From CBDUVZ01 sp965370805 (GTDB lineage: Bacteria; Hydrothermota; Tepidihabitantia; Tepidihabitantales; Tepidihabitantaceae), in assembly GCA_965370805.1 (NCBI GenBank), contig CBDUVZ010000003.1, positions 1-56,338 on the forward strand: 56,338 bases of DNA, written 5' to 3'. Each line of letters starts with the position of its first letter. Positions within the stretch are counted from its first letter, which is position 1. Both the position numbers and the translations under genes were made by a program. The notes beneath the pieces were generated by a model. It was not told where the DNA came from and searched no databases. It saw nothing but the letters and a program-made list of their open reading frames with translations. Below, piece by piece: positions 41,616-49,536 of the stretch.

Positions 41616-41651
41616 ATGTCAACAACCAGCGCAAGGCGGACACGTGGCTGA
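41616..41651 (+). CDS. Possible leaderless 11-codon upstream ORF
   Basis: ATG at 41616, 7 nt after the -10 box, reads MSTTSARRTRG-stop. Its TGA (41649-41651) overlaps the first codons of the methyltransferase-nuclease gene (GTG 41644) in another frame, suggesting translational coupling. Confidence 0.3.
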   Translation: MSTTSARRTRG

Positions 41652-43350
41652 CAACTTGCTCTACTTCGGGGACAACCTCAAGGTCCTGCGCGAACACGTC
41701 AAGGACGAGTCGGTTGACCTCGTCTACCTCGACCCGCCCTTCAACTCCAAGGCGAACTACAACGTCCTGTTCAAGGAAGTAGACGGCACGCCCTCCAGCG
41801 CACAAATACACGCGTTCACCGACTTCTGGCAGTGGGACGACGTCACGGCCCGCACCTGGCACGAACTCCTGACCGACGCCACGGCCCCGCCCGACCTCAT
41901 CAACCTCCTGCGCGGATTCGAACAATTCCTCGGGCACAACGCCATGCTCGCCTACCTCGTGATGATGGCCCCGCGCCTGGTCCAACTCCACCGGGTCCTC
42001 AAACCCACCGGCTCCATCTACCTCCACTGCGACCCGACCGCGAGTCACTATCTGAAGGTCATGCTCGATGCCGTCTTCGGCGTTCAGCACTTCCTAAGCG
42101 AAGTCATCTGGAAGCGAACGAGCGCCCATAGCGGCGCTCTCAGGTACGGTCCCGTCCACGACACTGTGTTGTTCTACTCCAAGTCGGACCGTTTCGTCTG
42201 GAACGAGGTGCTACATCCTCATGACCCTGACTACGTGAAGAAGTTCTTCAGAGCAGTAGAGTCCGGCAGCGGACGGAGATTTCATGCCAATGTGCTCACC
42301 GGAGCCGGTACTCGACACGGCGAAAGCGGAATGCCCTGGCGAGGCTACAACCCGACAGCACATGGAAGGCACTGGGCTCTTCCCGGGAAGATGCTGGAAG
42401 CGCTGGACGTCAGGGGTGGCACGGTTCAGGCCCGACTAGATGCATTGGACACAGCGGGCCGGGTATACTGGCCCACGAAAGAGGGTGGCCAACCGAGACT
42501 GAAGTACTACGCAGATGAACTCAAGGGCCAGCCGGCGATGGATGTGTGGACGGACGTTCCTCCGGTCTCCGGACACGTCGCCGAGCGGCTCGGCTATCCG
42601 ACGCAGAAACCCCTCGCCCTGCTTGAGCGCATCATCCAATCCTCCAGCAACGAGGGCGACATGGTATTGGACCCGTTCTGCGGGTGCGGGACGACTATCG
42701 TTGCGGCCCAGAAGCTGAACCGGCGGTGGATTGGCATCGACGTTACCTATCTGGCCGTGAACCTGATGGAGAACCGGCTGGCCGATATGTTCGGGGACAA
42801 AGCAGAGTTCGACGTGCATGGGATTCCGACCGACTGGGCGTCTGCGGTGAAGCTGGCCGAGGAGACCGACACCCCGCGCAAGGAGTTTGAGCTATGGGCA
42901 TTGAGCCTGGTCAAGGCAAGGCCCAAGGGCGACCCGGGCAAGAAGGGCGGCGGGGACAAGGGCATCGACGGGGTCCGGTTCTTCGTGGACGGCCCGAAGC
43001 GCACGCCCCGGCAGGTCATCGTGCAGGTCAAGAGCGACCGCAAACCCAAGGTCGCCTACGTCCGGGACCTGGTCGGCACGGTCCAGCGCGAGAACGCGGC
43101 CATCGGTGCGCTGATACTCCTCCATCCCCCATCCGACCGGTCGGAGATTCCCGCCGAGGCGGCAAGCGCCGGGTACTACCATTCGGACATCATGAACAAG
43201 GACTACGCGAAGGTGCAGGTATTGACGGTCGAGGGATTACTCAACGGAACCGAACGCCTCGACATGCCCGCCTTCGCCGCGGATGACCTGACCTTCAAGA
43301 AAGCGAAGAAGGCGGAGAAGAAAACCGAGCAGGAAAAGCTGGACGTGTAG
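41644..43350 (+). CDS. Fused beta-class DNA methyltransferase and Mrr-like nuclease
   Basis: A 568-residue single-chain restriction-modification candidate from GTG 41644 (VADNLLYFGDNLKVLREHVK). The methyltransferase has motif IV YLDPPFNSKANYNVLF (about 25) first and motif I/X MVLDPFCGCGTTIVAAQKL late (about 340), the beta-class N4/N6-amino order, with GYPTQKPLALLERII between. A C-terminal domain (about 415-560) shows FELWALSLVKARP, KGIDGVRFF and QVIVQVKSDRK, the D...QVK pattern of Mrr-type PD-(D/E)XK nucleases. The target site is unknown. Upstream frames run through array 5 and are rejected as start. Confidence 0.85.
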   Translation: MADNLLYFGDNLKVLREHVKDESVDLVYLDPPFNSKANYNVLFKEVDGTPSSAQIHAFTDFWQWDDVTARTWHELLTDATAPPDLINLLRGFEQFLGHNAMLAYLVMMAPRLVQLHRVLKPTGSIYLHCDPTASHYLKVMLDAVFGVQHFLSEVIWKRTSAHSGALRYGPVHDTVLFYSKSDRFVWNEVLHPHDPDYVKKFFRAVESGSGRRFHANVLTGAGTRHGESGMPWRGYNPTAHGRHWALPGKMLEALDVRGGTVQARLDALDTAGRVYWPTKEGGQPRLKYYADELKGQPAMDVWTDVPPVSGHVAERLGYPTQKPLALLERIIQSSSNEGDMVLDPFCGCGTTIVAAQKLNRRWIGIDVTYLAVNLMENRLADMFGDKAEFDVHGIPTDWASAVKLAEETDTPRKEFELWALSLVKARPKGDPGKKGGGDKGIDGVRFFVDGPKRTPRQVIVQVKSDRKPKVAYVRDLVGTVQRENAAIGALILLHPPSDRSEIPAEAASAGYYHSDIMNKDYAKVQVLTVEGLLNGTERLDMPAFAADDLTFKKAKKAEKKTEQEKLDV

Positions 43351-43363
43351 AAATATCGGGAAT

Positions 43364-43384
43364 GACCCGGGTTTGTCCCGGGTC
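43364..43384. terminator. Hairpin between the RM gene and the YVTN gene
   Basis: GACCCGGG-TTTGT-CCCGGGTC, a perfect 8-bp stem 14 nt after the RM stop. No T-tract; possible terminator or operator. Confidence 0.45.
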
Positions 43385-43401
43385 TACCAGAGGAGGCGCA
43401 A

Positions 43402-46095
43402 GTGCAGAATGCAAGACATATCCTGACCGCAGCCCTGGTGCTGCTGGCAACGATGGCAGCACCGGCAATGGCGGACTGGGTCACGGCGACCGTACCGGCA
43501 GGCGACGCGCCCTGCGCGGCGGCCGTGAACCCGGTCACCAACCGAATCTATGTTGTCAACCGGCTGAGTTGCACTGTAACCGTTGTCGATGGCGCCGCGG
43601 ATACGGTTATCGCAACCGTGCCCACGGACAGCGCACCGAGAGCCGTCGCGATCAACCCGGTAACGAACAGAATCTATGTCGCGAACTACGAAAGCAACTA
43701 CGTTACGGTTATCGACGGCGTCACCAACGACACGACACTCGTACCTGCCGGGCAGTCTTCTCGTGCGGTGGCGGTCAACCCGGTCACCAATCGCATCTAC
43801 GTCGTGAACTACGCCGACAACAACGTAACCGTGATTGACGGCGCAACCAATGATACCACGCTCGTGCCGGCAGGCAACACGCCCTGTGCGGTAGCGGTCA
43901 ACCCGGTCACCGACAAAATCTACGTGTTGAACTACAACTCCAACAACGTCACAGTAATCGACGGCGCAACCAATGATACCACTATCGTACCCGTCGGTGA
44001 GATTCCCCTGTCAATCGCGGTCAACCCGGTCACCAACAAGGTCTACGTATCGAACTACTTCACTGACGACGTCACAGTAATTGACGGCGCAACCAATGAT
44101 ACCACAAACGTGCCGATCAGCCGTCAGCCGTGGTTCGTCGCCGTGAACCCGGCGACCAACAAAATCTATGCCCTGAGTATATTTCCCCCGGCCAGCGTAG
44201 TCGTAATCGACGGAACGGCGGACACGGTTATCGCCACTGTTCCCGTCGGCATGTTCCCGGAAATGGTCGTAGTGAACCCGGTAACCAACAAGGTGTACGT
44301 GCCGAACTATCACGACAGCACTGTCACCGTGATTGACGGAATCACGAATTCGGTCATCACGACAGTGCAAACCAGCGCCTATCCCAAAGCCCTGGCAGTG
44401 AACCCGGTCACCAACAGAATCTACACGGCCAATGAAGGAGGCGACGTATCGGTCATCAGTGGCAACTCGTTTCCACTCGACACGGTTCGGACCGGAAACT
44501 ACCCCTACGCCGCGGCGGTGAACCCGGTCACCAACCGCATCTACGTCGCCAACTTCCACGACCGCAGTGTAACCGTGATTGACGGCGCAACCGGCGATAC
44601 GACTCTCGTGCCGGCCGGCAATTACCCCTGCGCCGTCGCGGTCAACCCGGTCACCAACCGCATCTACGTCCCGAACTACCAGGGCGATAACGTGACCGTG
44701 ATTGACGGCGCGACCAATGACACTACGACTGTGCCCGTAGGCTTCACGCCCTACGCGGTGGCGGTCAACCCGACAACCAACCGCATCTACGTCGCCAACT
44801 CCGACGACAACAGCGTGACCGTGATTGACGGCGCGACTAACGACACCACACTCGTGCCGGCCGGCGACTATCCTCGTGCGGTGGCGGTCAACCCGACAAC
44901 CAACCGCATCTATGTCGCCAACTCCGACGACAACAGCGTGACCGTGATTGACGGCGCAACCAATGACACTACGACTGTGCCCGTGGGCTTCTCGCCCTAT
45001 GCGGTCGCGGTCAACCCGGTTACCAATCGCATCTACGTCCCGAACCGGTCGGGCAATAACGTAACGGTCATCGACGGTGCGACCAATGCGACCGACACGA
45101 TTGCGGTCGGCGCCAGACCGATAGACGTCGCGGTCAACCCGACAACCAACCGGGTATACGTCGTGTGCTGGGCGGGCGACTGTGTGACCGTGATTGACGG
45201 CGCGACCAAAACGGTCATTGCCACGATTCCGACCGGCGAGAACCCGGAAGCGGTTGCCGTGGACCAGGTGCGGAACGTCATCTACGTAGCGGCCCACGAC
45301 GACGACTACGTCACGGTGATCGACGGCGCGACCAACAGCAGCTTCGACGTTCACGTATCCGGCCAGCATCTCTACGATGTCGCGGTCAACCCGGTCACCG
45401 GCATCGCCTACGCTGTTGACCGGGAGGCCGACCACGTGGTCGCAATCGACCCGGTGCGGGTATGGGACACTGAAGTCAGGGCCGGGTTCGACCGTCTGCC
45501 CGGGGACACGACCCAGATGCCTGACCCTGTCATCACCGGCAAAGCGGTCAACCGCTGGACCCCGAACTCGACCCGGATGCTCGGGGCTATGGTCCAGGTC
45601 CAGACCGCGCACCAGGCCTGGGAATGGGCCGAGGTCGTTTCCGGCCAGGGCACGGACTCGATTCAGTGGCAGTGGAACTGGTCTTTCGGCACCGATACGC
45701 TCCGGATGGGTGAGAACTTCCTCTGTGCGGTCCCGCTCGAAACCCAGGCCGGGATTACCAACAACCTCGGGCTCGGCACCCCGTTCGCCGGCAACCTCGC
45801 AGTCTACCCGGTGTACCGGATAGAGCCATACGTCGGAACCGAAGACAAGCCGGCAAGCGCAATCCGCCGACCGATGGCCACCATCGTGCGCGGCGTCCTC
45901 AATCTGCAATCTGCAATCTGCAATCTGAAATCTGAGTTCGTCCTCCTGGACGTCTCCGGCCGGCAGGTAGCGGAGCTTCTGCCCGGCGCAAACGACGTCC
46001 GGCACATCTCGCCCGGCATCTATTTCGTAAGAGGAAAGGGGTCAAGGGGTCAAGGGTCCGAGGGTCCAAGTCACAAGGTTGTCCTGACTCACTGA
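43402..46095 (+). CDS. Secreted YVTN/NHL-propeller protein with repeat-derived linker
   Basis: An 897-residue exported protein. GTG start after GAGGAGGCGCAA; signal MQNARHILTAALVLLATMAAP with AMA cleavage site. Some seventeen blades of about 40 residues (VAVNPVTNRIYVVNYADNNV, VIDGATNDTTLVPAG) are highly similar at DNA level. An NTF2-like or Ig-like extension (about 680-800) is followed by IVRGVLNLQSAICNLKSEFV, encoded at 45901-45936 by the CAATCTGCAATCTG intergenic repeat. The sorting hairpin follows: VSGRQVAELLPGAND, SPGIYFVRGKGSRGQGSEGP. The latter residues come from another repeat family (46032-46070). Confidence 0.85.
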   Translation: MQNARHILTAALVLLATMAAPAMADWVTATVPAGDAPCAAAVNPVTNRIYVVNRLSCTVTVVDGAADTVIATVPTDSAPRAVAINPVTNRIYVANYESNYVTVIDGVTNDTTLVPAGQSSRAVAVNPVTNRIYVVNYADNNVTVIDGATNDTTLVPAGNTPCAVAVNPVTDKIYVLNYNSNNVTVIDGATNDTTIVPVGEIPLSIAVNPVTNKVYVSNYFTDDVTVIDGATNDTTNVPISRQPWFVAVNPATNKIYALSIFPPASVVVIDGTADTVIATVPVGMFPEMVVVNPVTNKVYVPNYHDSTVTVIDGITNSVITTVQTSAYPKALAVNPVTNRIYTANEGGDVSVISGNSFPLDTVRTGNYPYAAAVNPVTNRIYVANFHDRSVTVIDGATGDTTLVPAGNYPCAVAVNPVTNRIYVPNYQGDNVTVIDGATNDTTTVPVGFTPYAVAVNPTTNRIYVANSDDNSVTVIDGATNDTTLVPAGDYPRAVAVNPTTNRIYVANSDDNSVTVIDGATNDTTTVPVGFSPYAVAVNPVTNRIYVPNRSGNNVTVIDGATNATDTIAVGARPIDVAVNPTTNRVYVVCWAGDCVTVIDGATKTVIATIPTGENPEAVAVDQVRNVIYVAAHDDDYVTVIDGATNSSFDVHVSGQHLYDVAVNPVTGIAYAVDREADHVVAIDPVRVWDTEVRAGFDRLPGDTTQMPDPVITGKAVNRWTPNSTRMLGAMVQVQTAHQAWEWAEVVSGQGTDSIQWQWNWSFGTDTLRMGENFLCAVPLETQAGITNNLGLGTPFAGNLAVYPVYRIEPYVGTEDKPASAIRRPMATIVRGVLNLQSAICNLKSEFVLLDVSGRQVAELLPGANDVRHISPGIYFVRGKGSRGQGSEGPSHKVVLTH

Positions 46096-46104
46096 GGTGA
46101 TATC

Positions 46105-47541
46105 ATGTTGAAAAAGCTACTCACGTCTGGTCTCCTGTCCGCAACACTCCTTGCCCTCGCCGCGCCGCTGACCGCGCAGACAACCTTTCAACGCGCCTAC
46201 GGCGGCCCGCGCAGCGACTGCGGCTACTCGGTAGCCCAGACCGCGGACGGCGGGTATATCATCACCGGCAGCACCAGGTCCTTCGGTGCGGGAAGCTACG
46301 ACGTCTGGCTCATCAAGACCGACGCATCGGGCGACACTCTGTGGACCCGGACCTTCGGCGGCGCGGACGGCGACTGGGGCCACTCGGTAGCACAGACCAC
46401 GGATAGCGGCTACGTCATCGCCGGTTACACCACGTCCTTCGGCGCCGGCGAGCACGACTTCTACCTGGTCAAGACCGACGCCAACGGCGATACCATCTGG
46501 ACCCGGACCTTCGGCGGCACACAGCTCGACTACGGCTACTCGGTGGCGCAGACCGCGGATGGCGGGTACGTCGTCACCGGCTATACCATGTCCTTCGGTG
46601 CCGGCGAACAGGACGTCTACCTGGTCAAGACCGACGCCAACGGCGATACCATCTGGACCCGGACCTTCGGCGGAGCAAGCAGAGACTGTGGCTACTCGGT
46701 CCGGCAGACCGCAGACGGCGGATACGCCATCACCGGCTACACCTGGTCCCTCGGTGCCGGCGAATGCGACGTTCAGCTCATCAAAACCAATGCACTCGGT
46801 GAAGCCATATGGACCCGGACTTTCGGCGGCGCGTACACCGACATCGGCTACTCGCTGGCGCAGACCGCAGACGGCGGGTACGTCATCGCCGGCTACACTG
46901 CGTCCTTCGGCACCAGCGGATATGACGTCTACCTGGTCAAGACCGACACCTCCGGCGTTACGATGTGGACCCGGACCTTCGGCGGCGCGGACTGGGACCA
47001 GAGCTCATCGGTGGCGCAGACCGCAGATGAGGGGTACGTCATCGCCGGCCGCACCAAATCCTTCGGTGCGGGAAGCTACGACGTCTGGCTCATCAAGACC
47101 GACGCGTCCGGCGACACCGTATGGACCCGGACCTTCGGCGGCACACGGAACGACTACGGCAAGTCCGTCCTGCAGACCGCGGATGGCGGGTACGCCATCA
47201 CCGGCGGCACCGAATCCTTCGGCGCCGGCGGCGAGGAAGTCTGGCTCATCAAGACCGACTCCGCCGGGACAATCGCAATCGCGGAGCCGCAGCCGCCGGT
47301 TGCCTTTGAGCCTGCCGCTGCCTCCATCGCCCGCGCCGTGCTGTTCCTGCCTGAGGCGTCCGGCGTCAAGCGTGGAGCGTCATGCGTCATGCTCGGCGCC
47401 TCCGGCCGCAAGGTCATGGACCTCACGCCCGGCGCAAACGACATCCGCCACCTTGCTCCTGGTGTCTACTTTGTGAGAGGAAAGGGTTCGAGGAGTCAAG
47501 GGTCCGAGGGTCCAAGCCGGAAGGTCATTCTGACGCGCTGA
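46105..47541 (+). CDS. Secreted repeat protein with sorting domain
   Basis: A 478-residue exported protein: signal MLKKLLTSGLLSATLLALAA, then seven nearly identical 52-residue repeats (YGYSVAQTADGGYVVTGYTM, SFGAGEQDVYLVKTDANGD, TIWTRTFGG), a delta-60/BNR-like propeller pattern. After the repeats a linker SGVKRGASCVMLGASGRKVM is encoded by the GCGTCAAGCGTGGAGCGTCA intergenic repeat (47361-47392), leading into the sorting hairpin LAPGVYFVRGKGSRSQGSEG, whose loop is again repeat-derived (47479-47517). SD GAGGTGATATC. Lies 9 nt after the previous gene and probably in one operon. Confidence 0.85.
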   Translation: MLKKLLTSGLLSATLLALAAPLTAQTTFQRAYGGPRSDCGYSVAQTADGGYIITGSTRSFGAGSYDVWLIKTDASGDTLWTRTFGGADGDWGHSVAQTTDSGYVIAGYTTSFGAGEHDFYLVKTDANGDTIWTRTFGGTQLDYGYSVAQTADGGYVVTGYTMSFGAGEQDVYLVKTDANGDTIWTRTFGGASRDCGYSVRQTADGGYAITGYTWSLGAGECDVQLIKTNALGEAIWTRTFGGAYTDIGYSLAQTADGGYVIAGYTASFGTSGYDVYLVKTDTSGVTMWTRTFGGADWDQSSSVAQTADEGYVIAGRTKSFGAGSYDVWLIKTDASGDTVWTRTFGGTRNDYGKSVLQTADGGYAITGGTESFGAGGEEVWLIKTDSAGTIAIAEPQPPVAFEPAAASIARAVLFLPEASGVKRGASCVMLGASGRKVMDLTPGANDIRHLAPGVYFVRGKGSRSQGSEGPSRKVILTR

Positions 47542-47654
47542 CGGCTGAAGGCGGAGAGGATTGAGCCGTCGGATGGCACCTGCCTGCGACTGAGTGCCTT
47601 TCGTTCAGGGCAGGCTTTGTGGTTCGTTTCCGGTTCCCGGGTCCGGTTTCCTTC

Positions 47655-47682
47655 TTGACATTCTTTTCGGCTCGGCCATACT
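47655..47682 (+). promoter_or_regulatory. Promoter of the nucleotidyltransferase module
   Basis: TTGACA (47655-47660), 16-nt spacer, CATACT (47677-47682). Confidence 0.65.
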
Positions 47683-47696
47683 CTGAGGCGAGAATC

Positions 47697-47894
47697 ATGG
47701 TCAGGAATTGCGCGACACTCGAACAGTTCGAACTGGAGCAGATACGAAGCACCCGGCCTGACTTCAGGAAGAACCTGGCAATCGTCGAAGCCCTGTACCA
47801 GGAGGCGCTGAACCTTGGGGTCCTGCCGAGAAAGGACCCGCTGGAAGGGATTGAGACAGTCCTCAGAATCGCCCGAGTCGTCAACAGTGTTTGA
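47697..47894 (+). CDS. Small partner protein of the nucleotidyltransferase
   Basis: A 65-residue protein (MVRNCATLEQFELEQIRSTR, DFRKNLAIVEALYQEALNLG, VLPRKDPLEGIETVLRIARV). The ATG at 47697 follows the promoter by 15 nt. Its stop overlaps the GTG of the nucleotidyltransferase by 8 nt, giving tight coupling. I recall proteins of this pattern beside AbiEii-like nucleotidyltransferases in environmental genomes; an antitoxin role is inferred from the arrangement. Confidence 0.65.
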   Translation: MVRNCATLEQFELEQIRSTRPDFRKNLAIVEALYQEALNLGVLPRKDPLEGIETVLRIARVVNSV

Positions 47895-48504
47895 AGCTCT
47901 GCTTGCCCGACTGGCCACCGAGCTCGGGCGGGCCGACATCCGGTACATGGTCATCGGCGGTCAGGCGGTCCAGCTCTATGGAGAACCCAGGATGACAAAG
48001 GACATCGATATTACCCTGGGCGTCGGAGTCGAGAGTCTGGATGCGGTTCAGGAGGTGGTTGTTCGTTCGGGCCTGCGGGTGCTCGTTGCTGAACCGGAGA
48101 AGTTCGTCCGCGAGACGATGGTCCTGCCGGCGCTCGATGATGCGACCGGCATCCGGGTCGACCTCATCTTCTCCTTCTCGGCCTACGAACAGCAGGCCGT
48201 TGTCCGGGCCCGGCCGGTCGAGCTTGGCTCCGTCACGGTCAACTTTGCCTCACTGGAGGACGTGGTTGTCCTCAAGGTTATTGCCGGCAGGCCACGTGAC
48301 ATCGAGGACGTGAGGGTCATCCTGCTCAAGAACCCGGATTTCGACCGCAAGTACATCGAGCACTGGCTGACCGAGTTCGACCGTTCCCTGGACGCCCGCT
48401 ACCTGGATGAGTTCCGGGGACTCGCCGCAGAAGCGACGCAAACGCCGGGGCAGGGTCGTGACGTCGGGCACGGCTCGACCGGAATCGGAAACGCGGTAAG
48501 ATGA
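47887..48504 (+). CDS. AbiEii/MNT-like nucleotidyltransferase, possible toxin
   Basis: A 205-residue protein from GTG 47887. The nucleotidyltransferase fold is shown by YMVIGGQAVQLYGEPRMTKD followed by DIDITLGV (the D-x-D metal site), then RVDLIFSFSAYEQQAV (third carboxylate region) and LEDVVVLKVIAGRPRDIEDV, the typical AbiEii/DUF6036-like K..AGR..D..D motif. Such enzymes act as toxins in type IV-like TA pairs or as abortive-infection proteins by modifying tRNA or nucleotides. Coupled to the 65-residue gene. Confidence 0.75.
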   Translation: MFEALLARLATELGRADIRYMVIGGQAVQLYGEPRMTKDIDITLGVGVESLDAVQEVVVRSGLRVLVAEPEKFVRETMVLPALDDATGIRVDLIFSFSAYEQQAVVRARPVELGSVTVNFASLEDVVVLKVIAGRPRDIEDVRVILLKNPDFDRKYIEHWLTEFDRSLDARYLDEFRGLAAEATQTPGQGRDVGHGSTGIGNAVR

Positions 48505-48610
48505 CGGCAACCGGGTTTCCCGGATGGGCGCAGGGTATTGCCGAATGACAAGACCTGACCCGATTGTCCGACCCGGTCCGCAGAAGACAGCACTCAGAGC
48601 AGTATCAACC

Positions 48611-48634
48611 CCGTGCAGGCCCGGGCCTGCACGG
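48611..48634. promoter_or_regulatory. Perfect 24-bp palindrome upstream of a winged-helix gene
   Basis: CCGTGCAGGCCC / GGGCCTGCACGG: both arms match exactly with no loop base. It ends 5 nt before the AAGGAGG SD of the gene at 48652. Likely an operator or strong RNA hairpin. Confidence 0.6.
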
Positions 48635-48651
48635 ACACCAAGGAGGTAAGG

Positions 48652-49083
48652 ATGATGCAGACAAGTCTCAAGGCAATCACGCTCGAGATCGAAAGGGTCA
48701 TCGAGAAGAACCTGAGAATCGAACTCCTCAAGGAACGCCGGACTCAACTCAGCAAGGAACTGGTGGCAATCGAGCAGCAACTGCGATTGCTTGCTCCGCG
48801 GACTGCCACGCCTCGCCGGCCGGTTCTGCGCAAGAAACCGGCCACACCTGCGCGACCCGATCACGGGCACGGGCCCGGAAACAAGAGCGTCCGGATTATG
48901 CTCATCGAAGCCCTGAAGCGGACCAGGCGGCCGATGACGGTCAAGGAACTGACCGCTACCCTGAAGAAAAGGGGCTATAGATTCAAGGCCGTTCAGCCGG
49001 AAAACACGGTGGACAACATGCTGCGGCTCCACAAGAAGCTGTTCAGAAGGACCGCGCCCAATACCTTCACGTTGATCCGGTAG
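48652..49083 (+). CDS. Coiled-coil plus winged-helix (HARE-HTH-like) protein
   Basis: A 143-residue protein with ATG 48652 after AAGGAGGTAAGG. N-terminal coiled coil (EIERVIEKNLRIELLKERRT, LSKELVAIEQQLRLL), a basic Pro/Arg-rich linker, then a helix-turn-helix module (VRIMLIEALKRTRRPMTVKE, LTATLKKRGYRF, VDNMLRLHKKLFRRTAPNTF) of the HARE-HTH or MarR-like wing type. Probably a DNA-binding regulator. The palindrome in its leader suggests autoregulation. Confidence 0.7.
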   Translation: MMQTSLKAITLEIERVIEKNLRIELLKERRTQLSKELVAIEQQLRLLAPRTATPRRPVLRKKPATPARPDHGHGPGNKSVRIMLIEALKRTRRPMTVKELTATLKKRGYRFKAVQPENTVDNMLRLHKKLFRRTAPNTFTLIR

Positions 49084-49217
49084 CCGCAACCGGGAAGACC
49101 CGGGACACTTGAGCCGTCAGACGGCACCGGTGCTCGCGTAGCGGTCGGTCTTCCGACGAATGCAGAGCCCGGTTTCCGCCAGCCGTCTTTCGATTTCAGA
49201 TTGGTGATTGCAGATTT

Positions 49218-49248
49218 TGGAATGCGGCAGCCTAGCTGCCGCATTCCA
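49218..49248. repeat. Strong hairpin repeat
   Basis: TGGAATGCGGCAGC-CTA-GCTGCCGCATTCCA, a perfect 14-bp stem with 3-nt loop. The inner GCGGCAGC-NNN-GCTGCCGC recurs at 28500-28518. It lies 135 nt after the winged-helix gene and could act as a bidirectional terminator. Confidence 0.7.
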
Positions 49249-49249
49249 C

Positions 49250-49440
49250 ATCCTTTTCTTCTGGTGCACTTGGTGGTTATTTCCCCTCTGCGGTTCTGCC
49301 TTCTGCGTTCTGCACTCTGATTTCTCCTTCCGTGTCCCTCCGTGGTTCCTTCCTCTTTGTGCTCTTGGTGCCTTGGTGTTTTTCCTCTCCGCTTTTCAGC
49401 CTTGGCGCACTTGGCAGTTATCTTCTCTGTCTTTGTGGTG
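49250..49440. repeat. Dispersed intergenic repeats
   Basis: No gene. Contains GTTCTGCCTTCTGCGTTCTG (49293 region), a TGCTCTTGGTGCCTTGGTG copy (49357-49380) and GCCTTGGCGCACTTGGCAG, families also present at 9794-9941. Confidence 0.7.
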
Positions 49441-49536
49441 AGATTCCCATGCCGGTCTTCGGGCGTGTTGCTTGTCTTGGCCGTTGAGTTGCGGTAAGCT
49501 TGCTTCGCGGGTGCTATCCGCATGAAAGCGAGTTGA

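Noticed and set aside
44011..46005. 664-codon minus-strand frame opposite the YVTN gene
   Set aside because: Antisense of a tandemly repeated gene; repeats such as DRVDRD mirror the propeller codons.
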